From contig CAMJJO010000081.1 in NCBI GenBank assembly GCA_946406095.1, positions 1 through 7,559 of the forward strand: a stretch of DNA of 7,559 bases, given 5' to 3'. This document shows, one piece after another, positions 1 to 7,505 of the stretch. Position numbers and translations under genes: made by a program. The notes below the pieces were generated by a model, which saw nothing but the letters and a program-made list of their open reading frames with translations, was not told the origin of the DNA and made no database searches. Source of the stretch: an uncultured Bacteroidales bacterium (lineage in GTDB: Bacteria > Bacteroidota > Bacteroidia > Bacteroidales > UBA932). Position 1 is the first letter of the stretch. Each line of letters opens with the position of its first letter.

Positions 1-1
1 C

Positions 2-73
2 GAAAACCTCTGCCCGTCGCGCCCCATAAGCGCAATCACGGTCAACGGCCGTCACGAACATCTTAACAGTTAA
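2..73 (+). CDS. Possible C-terminal end of an upstream gene (partial)
   Basis: The frame starting at base 2 is open from the window edge to a TAA at 71-73, giving 23 residues ending in RHEHLNS. Its third codon positions are mostly G or C (about 15 of 23), like the genes that follow, whereas the alternative open frame (stop at 64-66) is less biased and the third frame stops early at 25-27. If real, the gene ends 3 bp before the aldo/keto reductase start and the two would be co-transcribed. The fragment is too short to identify a family, and chance openness over 70 bases is quite possible. Confidence 0.3.
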   Translation, partial: ENLCPSRPISAITVNGRHEHLNS

Positions 74-74
74 G
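62..74. repeat. 13-bp perfect palindrome just upstream of the aldo/keto reductase start
   Basis: CTTAAC and GTTAAG flank a single central A, ending 2 bp before the ATG at 77. Read as DNA this is a symmetrical site of the kind bound by dimeric regulators; as RNA it could form only a weak 5-bp, 3-nt-loop hairpin over the ribosome landing site. It also contains the stop codon of the possible upstream gene. No function is shown by the sequence, and a chance palindrome is possible. Confidence 0.45.
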
Positions 75-76
75 CC

Positions 77-1423
77 ATGGACAGAAGAGAATTCATCAAG
101 ATATCGGGAACCGAGGCACTGGGCCTCGGAGCGATGGCTGCCGGCTGCAAGCCCGGGAAGAAGGCTCCTGCGGCCGAGGAACCCGAGCGCATGGCCGTCC
201 GCGAGAACCCCGTCAACGGGGACAAGGTCTCATTGCTGGGTTTCGGATGCATGCGCTGGCCCATGATCAAGGATGCATCCGGCAAGGACATCATCGACCA
301 GGAGGCTGTCAACGAGATGGTGGACTACGCCATCGAGCACGGAGTCAACTATTTCGACACCTCGCCCGCATACCTTCAGGGACTGAGCGAAAGAGCCGCT
401 GGAGATGCCCTCAGCAGGCATCCGCGCAGCAGCTACTATATCGCCACCAAACTCTCCAACTTCTGGAACCAGAGCAAGGAGGCATCCATCAAGATGTATC
501 GGGATTCCTTCAAGGAGATGAAGACGGATTACTTCGATTACTATCTCCTACACGCCTTAGGCCGCGGGGGAGAGGCGGCTTTCCGCAGACGTTATGTGGA
601 AAACGGAATGATGGAATTCCTGCAGGCAGAGAAGGCCGCCGGGCGCATCCGCAACCTCGGATTCTCGTTCCACGGCTCGCAGCAGGAATTCGATTCGTTC
701 ATGCAGATGCACGATAGCGGCGAGTACGTGTGGGATTTCTGCCAGATAGAGATGAACTACGTGGACTGGCGCCATGCCGACGGCAAGCGCAACTGCAATG
801 CGGAATATCTCTATCACGAACTGGAAAAGCGCAATATTCCCGTGGTCATAATGGAACCCCTGCTCGGAGGCCGCCTGGCCGAGGTGCCTATGGGCATTTC
901 CCGTCAGATGAAGATGCGCGAGCCCGACAAGAGCATCGCCTCCTGGGCCTTCCGATTCTGCGGCAGCTACCCCGGAGTGATGTGCATCCTCAGCGGAATG
1001 ACCAACATGGATCCGCTGCTGGACAATCTCAAGACCTTCGGCCATTTCCAGGCCCTCACCGAAGAGGAACTGGAATTCCTGGAGCAGATGGCGGTGCAGA
1101 TGAAGGAGTATCCGTTGGTGAACTGCACCAACTGCAAATACTGCATGCCGTGCCCCTGGGGAATCGATATCCCCGGCATCTTCAAGCACTACAACACCTC
1201 CATCACCGATGGCACCTACGCGCAGGGGCCGGAGCAGAAAAATTACAAGAAGCTAAGGGATGTGTACCTGACCTCCTACAACAAGGCGATACCCACCCTG
1301 AGGCAGGCCGACCACTGCATCGGCTGCGGCACCTGCCTGTCCCATTGCCCCCAGAGCATAGACATCCCCAGGGAGCTTCGCAGAATAGATCGCTATGTAG
1401 AGAAGCTGAAACGGGGAAAATGA
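77..1423 (+). CDS. Tat-exported aldo/keto reductase with C-terminal [4Fe-4S] ferredoxin domain
   Basis: A 448-residue predicted oxidoreductase of the COG1453 type: an aldo/keto reductase TIM barrel followed by an iron-sulfur domain. The N-terminus carries a twin-arginine motif (RREFIK, residues 3-8), then a short Ala/Gly-rich stretch ending in a lipobox-like MAAGC (Cys24), so export by Tat and lipid anchoring are likely; Glu13 inside the hydrophobic stretch is slightly atypical. The barrel runs from about residue 45 to 330 and keeps the AKR catalytic tetrad: Asp94 and Tyr99 (FDTSPAY), Lys125 (IATKLS), His159 (LLHALG). The tail has Cys350/353/356/359 (CX2CX2CX2CP) and a classical ferredoxin motif Cys414/417/420/424 (CX2CX2CX3CP). 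Substrate and electron partner are unknown. The start at 77 is chosen because it places the Tat motif at residue 3. The gene ends in tandem stops (TGA TAA). Confidence 0.92.
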   Translation: MDRREFIKISGTEALGLGAMAAGCKPGKKAPAAEEPERMAVRENPVNGDKVSLLGFGCMRWPMIKDASGKDIIDQEAVNEMVDYAIEHGVNYFDTSPAYLQGLSERAAGDALSRHPRSSYYIATKLSNFWNQSKEASIKMYRDSFKEMKTDYFDYYLLHALGRGGEAAFRRRYVENGMMEFLQAEKAAGRIRNLGFSFHGSQQEFDSFMQMHDSGEYVWDFCQIEMNYVDWRHADGKRNCNAEYLYHELEKRNIPVVIMEPLLGGRLAEVPMGISRQMKMREPDKSIASWAFRFCGSYPGVMCILSGMTNMDPLLDNLKTFGHFQALTEEELEFLEQMAVQMKEYPLVNCTNCKYCMPCPWGIDIPGIFKHYNTSITDGTYAQGPEQKNYKKLRDVYLTSYNKAIPTLRQADHCIGCGTCLSHCPQSIDIPRELRRIDRYVEKLKRGK

Positions 1424-1462
1424 TAAAAAATGATTAAATTCGCGCTTTGAAATAATAATGCG

Positions 1463-2596
1463 ATGAAAAAGAGAGCAATTCCAATCATAATAGTCGTAGT
1501 GCTGCTGGTACTGGCAGCCCTCTGGTACTTTGTCTGGAGGGACAAGGCCTCGGTGGTGGTGGCAGAGCCCCCGGTGGAATATGTTTCGGACATCATCCAG
1601 AACAGCTATTCCCCTGAGCATAAGCTGGTTTCCGGCTACAAGGCAGAAGACGCATCCAAGGCGATCTTCGTTTTCGGATCCCGTTCCCGCACCCAGGCGG
1701 TGGCAAAGGTGCTGACGGAGTGCGACGCCTACGACAACGTGGACGGCTCCGCCAGGCCGGACGGGCTGAAGGATTTTGCCGGAGAGACGATCTGCACCGT
1801 GGCCAATTTCTCCAATTTCGGGGAGATGGTGAACGACGGACGCCTCGAAGACCTCCGTGAGCTGACCGCCCGCAACGTGCTGGCCGCGATGGACACTCTC
1901 TGCTACGTGAGCCCCTACGACCGCAGCGGAATGGGCAAGAAACCCCTTGCAAAGCTGATAATCCTCGGCTCCGCCTGCATGACCCAGTACGGCCACTACG
2001 ACATCGACTCCCTTTTCAACGCCCTGAACTGCAATCTTCCCGTAATCAGCCCCATGCAGCTTATTGTGGATGAGGCGGTGGAGACCAACAAGGGGAAGGA
2101 TATGATAGCGGTCGGCGTGCTCGCCGGCAACGCTCCGGTGGACCTCTACGGCCCCTACATCCGCACCAAGGCCGCCAAGGCAGGCATCGACAGCGTCCTC
2201 TGCGTGGGCTTCAAGGTGCCGGAGGGGGAGGATCCTCTGCTTTCTTTCCTGGACCGTTACTCCGAACTGGGGATCAGCCGTCCGCTGGACGCCATCCTCG
2301 TGGATGACCTCGGCGTGGATCTGAGCATCTTCAACGAATCCCTCGTCCGCATCACCTCGGTCATGAACGCGGAATCCCTGACCTACGGCAACCTCATCTC
2401 GCCGAGTTTCAAGATCATAGATTCCCGAAGCAGGGTCTGCAAGGCGGCATATACCATACTCCGCCGGGGAAATCTGTTCACTCACTACATCTCGCAGCCG
2501 CGCCAGCTCGATTACATGCTCATCCAGAAGGAAGGGCCGGACAACGAACTGATGCTCCTGCAATACAACGAAAGATACATTCCGAATAAATATTGA
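1463..2596 (+). CDS. Membrane-anchored protein of unknown function (377 aa)
   Basis: I do not recognise this family. Residues 1-4 (MKKR) are positively charged and residues 5-24 form one strongly hydrophobic helix without a lipobox Cys, so the protein is probably anchored in the inner membrane by its N-terminus with about 350 residues in the periplasm, or is secreted. The rest alternates hydrophobic strands with helices: IFVFGS (about residue 68), LIILGS (about 167), IAVGVLAG (about 214), SVLCVGF (about 244) and LDAILVDD (about 274). This suggests an alpha/beta fold of Rossmann or periplasmic-binding-protein type; that is inference from pattern only. The start at 1463 follows an AT-rich leader without a Shine-Dalgarno sequence, typical of Bacteroidota. 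Its stop overlaps the next gene's ATG by one base (TGATG), indicating coupled expression with the exonuclease. G/C-ending codons match its neighbours, so recent transfer is unlikely. Confidence 0.85.
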   Translation: MKKRAIPIIIVVVLLVLAALWYFVWRDKASVVVAEPPVEYVSDIIQNSYSPEHKLVSGYKAEDASKAIFVFGSRSRTQAVAKVLTECDAYDNVDGSARPDGLKDFAGETICTVANFSNFGEMVNDGRLEDLRELTARNVLAAMDTLCYVSPYDRSGMGKKPLAKLIILGSACMTQYGHYDIDSLFNALNCNLPVISPMQLIVDEAVETNKGKDMIAVGVLAGNAPVDLYGPYIRTKAAKAGIDSVLCVGFKVPEGEDPLLSFLDRYSELGISRPLDAILVDDLGVDLSIFNESLVRITSVMNAESLTYGNLISPSFKIIDSRSRVCKAAYTILRRGNLFTHYISQPRQLDYMLIQKEGPDNELMLLQYNERYIPNKY

Positions 2597-3252
2597 TGTT
2601 CAAACTCACCATAACCCCTGAAGAAATCGAGAAGTTGGAGCCTGCGTGCTTTCAGGGGCAGATTCACGTCATAAGCCATCCGGGCTGGGAGTTTTCCCGG
2701 GCGATAGCTTATCTTAAAAAGCAGAAAGTCTTAGGGTTCGACACGGAGACCAAGCCGGTCTTCTCGCCAGGCCAGCACCACAACAGCGTGGCCCTGCTGC
2801 AGCTTTCGGGCGCCGACCACGCCTACCTCTTCCGTGTCCAGAAACTCGGCATGCGGGGGCGCATCTGCAACATTCTGGCAAATCCCAATATCATCAAGGT
2901 AGGTGCCGCCGCACTGGATGACGTCCGCGGCCTGCAGCGCCAGAACCAGTTCACTCCCCGCGGATTCATCGACCTCCAGAAGATAGTCTGGGAATGGGGA
3001 ATACGGGATAAGAGCGTCAAGAAAATGGCCGCCAACATACTTGGAGTCAGGATTTCCAAGAGCCAGCAGCTCTCCAACTGGGAGGCCGAGACCCTGAATG
3101 TGCATCAGCAGAGCTATGCCGCCACCGATGCCTGGGTCTGCCGGGAGATGTATTTGAAACTGATGGAGAGCGAGAAGCATCCCCTTAATCCGGAAGAGAT
3201 GCTGCCTCCGGAGCAGCTCCCCCTGGCCCTTCGCGAAAAAGTTAAGAAATGA
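2596..3252 (+). CDS. RNase D/WRN-type 3'-5' exonuclease (DEDDy)
   Basis: A compact 218-residue 3'-5' exonuclease domain, predicted to remove nucleotides from RNA or DNA 3' ends with two metal ions. With ATG at 2596 as residue 1, the Exo I motif is FDTET (Asp49, Glu51), Exo II lies in GAAALDDVRGL (Asp109 as likely ligand), and Exo III is YAATD (Tyr174, Asp178), giving a complete DEDDy set. There is no HRDC domain, so it is shorter than RNase D (about 375 residues) and closer in size to the stand-alone WRN/EXD2-like exonucleases common in Bacteroidota. A TTG at 2593 would add one residue; ATG at 2596 is preferred because it gives the usual TGATG overlap with the upstream stop. The end overlaps the methyltransferase start by 4 bp (ATGA). 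The coupling hints at an RNA substrate, but DNA is not excluded. Confidence 0.9.
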   Translation: MFKLTITPEEIEKLEPACFQGQIHVISHPGWEFSRAIAYLKKQKVLGFDTETKPVFSPGQHHNSVALLQLSGADHAYLFRVQKLGMRGRICNILANPNIIKVGAAALDDVRGLQRQNQFTPRGFIDLQKIVWEWGIRDKSVKKMAANILGVRISKSQQLSNWEAETLNVHQQSYAATDAWVCREMYLKLMESEKHPLNPEEMLPPEQLPLALREKVKK

Positions 3253-4442
3253 CAAAGATATACCTCAAAAAGGGGCGTGACGAGTCTGTCCGCCGATTCC
3301 ATCCCTGGGTGTTCTCCGGTGCGGTTGCGCAGACGGTGGGCAACCCCGCAGAAGGGGATATGGTAGCTGTTTATTCCGCCGAGGGCGATTACCTCGCCTC
3401 CGGGCACTGGCAGGTGGGTTCCATCGCCGTCCGCATCCTCTCTTTCGACGCAGACCCCACGTCCGCTTCTTTCTGGGAAGATTCCATCCGCTCGGCCTGG
3501 CAGGCCAGGCGCGCGATGGGCCTGACCGACTGCCCCGGCACCAACTGCTACCGTCTGGTGCATGGCGAGGGCGACGGCCTTCCCGGGCTGATAATAGACT
3601 ACTACGACGGAGTATGCGTACTGCAGGCGCACTCGGTGGGCATGTTCCGCGCCAAGGCGCAGATCTGCGAGGCGCTGAAGGCGGTGTATGGGGATGCCCT
3701 CAAGGCCGTCTACGACAAGAGCAGCGGCACCGCCCCCTTCAAGGCCGGCCTGGAGCTGGTGGACGGGTATATCTGGAAGGCGGAAGGCTTCGAGGCGGGG
3801 GAGCGCGCAGTGCTGGAGAACGGCCACAAGTTCCTGGTAGACTGGACTGAAGGCCAGAAGACCGGATTCTTCCTCGACCAGCGCGAAAACCGCGCCCTGG
3901 TGGAGCGCTATGCAGCCGGCCGCAACGTGCTGAACCTCTTCTGCTACACCGGCGGATTCTCGATCTATGCCCTGGGCGGCGGCGCCTTGCACGTCGACAG
4001 CGTGGACAGCTCCGCCAAGGCAATGGCAATGGTAGACCGCAACATCGCCCTGAACGGCTTCACGCCTGAACAGCACACATCCTACTGCGCCGACGCCATA
4101 GAGCATCTGGCTGCGGTGGAAGACGGCAAATACGACCTCATCATAGTGGATCCGCCGGCATTCGCCAAGCACCGCGGAGCCCTTAAAAACGCCCTCCGCG
4201 CCTATCAGAGGCTGAATGCCCGGGCCATAGAAAAGGTGGCTCCCGGGGGATTCGTGTTCACCTTCTCCTGCTCGCAGGTGGTCGATAAAGAGTCGTTCGC
4301 GCTGGCAGTCTTTTCTGCTGCCGCAAGCACCGGGCGCCGGGTGCGCATCCTGGACCGCCTCTGCCAGCCGGCAGACCACGCAGTGAACATCTACCACCCC
4401 GAAGGAGAATACCTCAAGGGCCTGTTGCTTTACGTAGAATAA
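3249..4442 (+). CDS. rlmI: Class I SAM-dependent 23S rRNA (cytosine-5) methyltransferase, RlmI-like
   Basis: A 397-residue cytoplasmic methyltransferase almost the same length as E. coli RlmI (396), which makes m5C at position 1962 of 23S rRNA. Residues about 1-75 form an N-terminal PUA RNA-binding domain (KKGRDE, HPWVFSG, AVRILSF). A central linker domain follows to about residue 190, with the QKTGFFLDQREN motif just before the Rossmann domain. SAM-binding motif I is NLFCYTGGF (residues 229-237), motif IV is DPPAF (Asp301-Phe305), and motif VI is SCS with the presumed catalytic Cys341. All key motifs are intact. The ATG overlaps the exonuclease stop (ATGA), so translation is probably coupled. 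No TTA, CTA or TCA codon is used anywhere in the gene. The exact target base in this organism is inferred from the family; an RlmI paralogue with another target cannot be excluded. Confidence 0.9.
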   Translation: MTKIYLKKGRDESVRRFHPWVFSGAVAQTVGNPAEGDMVAVYSAEGDYLASGHWQVGSIAVRILSFDADPTSASFWEDSIRSAWQARRAMGLTDCPGTNCYRLVHGEGDGLPGLIIDYYDGVCVLQAHSVGMFRAKAQICEALKAVYGDALKAVYDKSSGTAPFKAGLELVDGYIWKAEGFEAGERAVLENGHKFLVDWTEGQKTGFFLDQRENRALVERYAAGRNVLNLFCYTGGFSIYALGGGALHVDSVDSSAKAMAMVDRNIALNGFTPEQHTSYCADAIEHLAAVEDGKYDLIIVDPPAFAKHRGALKNALRAYQRLNARAIEKVAPGGFVFTFSCSQVVDKESFALAVFSAAASTGRRVRILDRLCQPADHAVNIYHPEGEYLKGLLLYVE

Positions 4443-4457
4443 CCGATATACTGAAAT

Positions 4458-7400
4458 ATGAAACTGATAACCACTCTTTTCTGCCTTGCAGCCGCAGTGC
4501 TGCCTGGCAAGCACGACATTCTTCCTCTGCACCGCGATATCGACGCCCTTTCGGTGGGCGTGCAGGACAAGCGCACCGAGGTGGTGTTCTTCCCGGATGC
4601 GGAGTCCGCGATGAAGAAGAATATCGAGCAGAGTCCCTTCTATAAGTGCCTGAACGGCGAATGGGACTTCCTCTACTTCGATTCTGAAAAACTCGTTCCC
4701 GAAGATCTCTCTGCCCAGAAATGGGAGAAGATCAAAGTCCCCGGCAACTGGGAAGTTCAGGGATGGGGCCTTCCCATCTATGTGAACATACCCTATGAGT
4801 TCGCATCGGTCGATCCCCAGCCTCCGACCCTCCCCGAGGACATCCCCGTGGGCATCTACCGCAGGACCTTCACCATCCCTGCGGAATGGGCCGGCCGCGA
4901 GCTGTACCTGAACATCTGCGGAGCCAAGTCCGGAGTGTATACCTCTTTGAACGGCAAGCAGATAGCTTATTCCGAAGACTCCAAAGACCTCGTCCGCATC
5001 GACATCACTCCCTATGTGAAGGAGGGTGAGAATGAGCTGGTGATGAAGATGACCCGCTGGAGCACCGGTTCGTGGCTGGAGTGCCAGGATTTCTGGCGCA
5101 TCAGCGGCATCGAGAGGGATGTGTACCTCTCTTCCGAGAAGGTGAAGCAGGACTTCGACTTCGAGGTGGTTTCCACCCTGTTCGATGGTTATACCGACGG
5201 CGACTTCCGCCTGGAGGCCACCGAGTGCACAAATTTCTGCCTGCTGGACAAGGACGGAACGGCCGTGGCGCAGGGGTCTGTTCCTTTCAAGAGCAGGATT
5301 CCTTCCGTGCGCAAGTGGAGCGCCGAGACCCCTGAGCTCTATACCCTGGTTCTGGAGAAGGAAGGGGAGTATGCCCGCTTCGACGTGGGCTTCCGCCGCA
5401 TCGAGATCACCAAGGACGCAGTGCTTCTTTTCAACGGCCAGAGCATCAAGTTCAAGGGGGTCAACCTCCACGAACACAATGAGTTCACCGGCCACTACAC
5501 CAGCCGAGACTATATCCGCCGCAGCCTGCTGGTGATGAAGCAGCTCAACGTGAACACCATCCGCACCTGCCATTATCCTCAGCCGCGTGCATTCTATGAG
5601 CTCTGCGACAGCCTGGGCTTCTATGTGTACGACGAGACCAACATCGAGAGCCACGGAATGGGCTATAAGGAGAAGTCGCTCGCGAAGCACGCCGAGTGGT
5701 TCCCCAAGCATAAGGACCGCACCCTCAATATGTATATGCGCACCCGCAACTTCCCTTGCGTGACCCTGCTTTCGCTCGGCAACGAGGCCGGTATGGGCGT
5801 CAACTTCATGGGCACCTACAAGATGCTGAAGGATCTGGAAAAGGGAAAGATGAACCGCCCCGTGGTGTATGAGCGCACCGAGGGCAAAGAAGGCACTGAC
5901 GTGCACTGCCCTATGTATCCCAAGATGACCAATCTCTATTATGAGAGGGACGACGACCCCGTGCACAAGCCCTATGTGGCATGCGAGTATTCCCATGCTA
6001 TGGGCAACTCCAACGGCTCTTTCGACCTGATGTGGGAACTGATGTACAGCCATCCCCGCATGCAGGGCGGCTGCATCTGGGACTGGGTGGACCAGGGCCT
6101 GGCCGTGAAGGATGCCAAAGGCCGTAAATACTGGACCTACGGCGGCGACTACGGCAATATCGAGACCGATCCCAAAGCCTGGTTCGCCGACCGCAATTTC
6201 AACTGCAACGGCGTGGTGAATCCGGATCTGGACATACATCCCGCCGGTGCCGAGATCAAGCACTGGTATCAGAACGTCTGGTTCAGCGCAGGGGAGAATC
6301 CCGGAGAGTTCAAAGTGCTGAACCGCAACTACTTCCGTTCGCTGGACGCCTATAAGTTCAGGTGGACCCTCTGGTGCGACGGGCAGACCGTGCGCGAGGG
6401 CGAGCTTCACTTCAGCACCGCTCCCCAGCAGTGCGAGGCATTCAAGATCGACCTGCCTTCCATGGCAATGGACCATACCTGGAGCATACAGTTCGAGGCC
6501 CTTAACGCCGGTGCCCAGCCCGCCTTGGAAGAAGGCTTCGTGCTGGCTTCCAACCAGGAAGTGTTGATCCATACTCTTGCACCCCGTGCAGAGGTCGTTC
6601 CCGGCAATGTGAAGATTGCCGAAAAGAACGGCAGGATAGTGCTCAAGGGCAAGCGCTCCAAGCTTGTGTTCGATGCAGTGACGGGTAATGTGGTAGCGCT
6701 CAAGAGCCGCGGCAAGCAGCTGATAGACAAGAAGTTCGGCATGAAGCCCAACTTCTGGCGCGCTCCCATCGACAACGACTGGGGCAACAAATATCCCGTG
6801 CGTGCAGGGGAGTGGAAGAATGATGCCGCCCTTGTCAGTGCCAAGGCCGAAGCTGTGGAAAACGGCGCCGTGATTCTTGCCGAATACGGTCTGCCGATGG
6901 GCTGCGCCCTCAAGGTGGCCTATGAATTCAGCTACGCCGGCGACCTTCACGTGAAGTTCGATTTCGTCGGATCTTCAGAAAAGGCAGTCGAGGTGCCCCG
7001 CATCGGCTTCCGCATGCGCATGAAGGCATCTGCCGACAAGTTCTCTTACTTCGGCCGCGGGCCCGTCGAGAACTACATCGACCGCAACACCGCAGCCTTT
7101 TTGGGCGCTTACGAGGGGAGTGCCGAGAAGGAACTCTATCCTTATGTGCGCCCCCAGGAAACCGGTCACCACACTGGTTGCGACTGGCTGTACATCGGCA
7201 ATGCACGCGTGCTCGCCTTCGACGAACCCTTCGAGTTCAATGCCCTGCGTGCCTCCATCGAGGATCTCGACCCCCGCAACGAAGACGGCAGCCGCATCTG
7301 GGGCCACGTCAACGACATCCCCGTGCGTAACTTCGTAGAACTCTGCATCGACGGCGCAATGACCGGCGTAGGCGGCTACGACAGCTGGGGAGCCAAACCC

Positions 7401-7466
7401 GAACCCAGCCGCACCCTCTTCACCAATCAAAATTACCATTACGAGTTTGTAATTGGCAGAAAATAG
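4458..7466 (+). CDS. lacZ: Beta-galactosidase, glycoside hydrolase family 2 (LacZ type)
   Basis: A 1002-residue five-domain GH2 beta-galactosidase (E. coli LacZ has about 1023) that hydrolyses terminal beta-D-galactosides with retention. In order: sugar-binding jelly roll (about 45-225), immunoglobulin-like linker domain (about 225-315), TIM barrel (about 315-610), second Ig-like domain (about 615-720) and C-terminal beta-sandwich (about 735-1000). Acid/base Glu443 lies in LGNEAG and nucleophile Glu510 in CEYSHAMGNS. Counterparts of the LacZ magnesium ligands are Glu397 and His399 (NIESHG); of the sodium ligands Asp211 (QDFW), Phe581 and Asn584 (FNCNG); His513 and Trp977 (DSWG) also match substrate-contact residues. 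Residues 3-15 are hydrophobic (MKLITTLFCLAAAVL), suggesting a signal peptide and periplasmic location, but no clean AXA site is seen. It begins 15 bp after rlmI. True substrate (lactose, host or plant galactan oligomers) is not evident. Confidence 0.95.
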   Translation: MKLITTLFCLAAAVLPGKHDILPLHRDIDALSVGVQDKRTEVVFFPDAESAMKKNIEQSPFYKCLNGEWDFLYFDSEKLVPEDLSAQKWEKIKVPGNWEVQGWGLPIYVNIPYEFASVDPQPPTLPEDIPVGIYRRTFTIPAEWAGRELYLNICGAKSGVYTSLNGKQIAYSEDSKDLVRIDITPYVKEGENELVMKMTRWSTGSWLECQDFWRISGIERDVYLSSEKVKQDFDFEVVSTLFDGYTDGDFRLEATECTNFCLLDKDGTAVAQGSVPFKSRIPSVRKWSAETPELYTLVLEKEGEYARFDVGFRRIEITKDAVLLFNGQSIKFKGVNLHEHNEFTGHYTSRDYIRRSLLVMKQLNVNTIRTCHYPQPRAFYELCDSLGFYVYDETNIESHGMGYKEKSLAKHAEWFPKHKDRTLNMYMRTRNFPCVTLLSLGNEAGMGVNFMGTYKMLKDLEKGKMNRPVVYERTEGKEGTDVHCPMYPKMTNLYYERDDDPVHKPYVACEYSHAMGNSNGSFDLMWELMYSHPRMQGGCIWDWVDQGLAVKDAKGRKYWTYGGDYGNIETDPKAWFADRNFNCNGVVNPDLDIHPAGAEIKHWYQNVWFSAGENPGEFKVLNRNYFRSLDAYKFRWTLWCDGQTVREGELHFSTAPQQCEAFKIDLPSMAMDHTWSIQFEALNAGAQPALEEGFVLASNQEVLIHTLAPRAEVVPGNVKIAEKNGRIVLKGKRSKLVFDAVTGNVVALKSRGKQLIDKKFGMKPNFWRAPIDNDWGNKYPVRAGEWKNDAALVSAKAEAVENGAVILAEYGLPMGCALKVAYEFSYAGDLHVKFDFVGSSEKAVEVPRIGFRMRMKASADKFSYFGRGPVENYIDRNTAAFLGAYEGSAEKELYPYVRPQETGHHTGCDWLYIGNARVLAFDEPFEFNALRASIEDLDPRNEDGSRIWGHVNDIPVRNFVELCIDGAMTGVGGYDSWGAKPEPSRTLFTNQNYHYEFVIGRK

Positions 7467-7475
7467 TTATATTTG
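7446..7475 (+). promoter_or_regulatory. Bacteroidota-type promoter for the tRNA gene
   Basis: TATATTTG at 7468-7475 matches the Bacteroidota primary sigma factor -7 consensus TAnnTTTG exactly. A TTTG at 7446-7449, 18 bp upstream, fits the -33 element. Transcription would begin at about 7479-7483, some 25 bp before the tRNA 5' end. The -33 box lies within the last codons of lacZ and the lacZ stop (7464-7466) sits between the two boxes. This is the best promoter match noticed in the window and its position before a tRNA is sensible. Confidence 0.75.
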
Positions 7476-7477
7476 CA

Positions 7478-7497
7478 GCCCGGTTCCCGTACCGGGC
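7478..7497 (+). other. GC-rich hairpin between the promoter and the tRNA
   Basis: GCCCGGT (7478-7484) and ACCGGGC (7491-7497) are perfect complements around a 6-nt TCCCGT loop, a 7-bp stem with 6 G-C pairs. No T-run follows, so it is not a standard intrinsic terminator, although it could help end or stabilise the lacZ transcript. Given the promoter just upstream, it would also form the 5' end of the tRNA precursor. Confidence 0.6.
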
Positions 7498-7505
7498 CGC
7501 AATCT

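Noticed and set aside
557..1189. Minus-strand and alternate-frame open frames inside the aldo/keto reductase
   Set aside because: They lack domain signatures and overlap a complete plus-strand gene with intact motifs.
1435..1442. TAAATTCG as a -7 promoter box for the unknown gene
   Set aside because: One mismatch to TAnnTTTG and no TTG-type -33 element at a suitable distance upstream. The AT-rich gap could still hold a weak promoter, but the evidence is too thin to list.
1253..2563. A 436-codon open frame on the minus strand opposite the unknown gene
   Set aside because: It is also in codon register with the plus-strand gene (1463-2596) and is explained by the same codon bias; no domain or leader supports it.
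4425..4454. TTG plus TATACTGA as a promoter for lacZ
   Set aside because: The -7 match is poor and the start site would fall on the lacZ start codon, leaving no leader.
3114..6950. A 1278-codon open frame on the minus strand across lacZ, rlmI and the exonuclease end
   Set aside because: It lies in exact codon register with lacZ and rlmI, so it is open only because those genes avoid TTA, CTA and TCA codons. Its translation is low-complexity in His, Val, Ala and Gly with no recognisable domain, while the plus-strand genes have full catalytic motifs.
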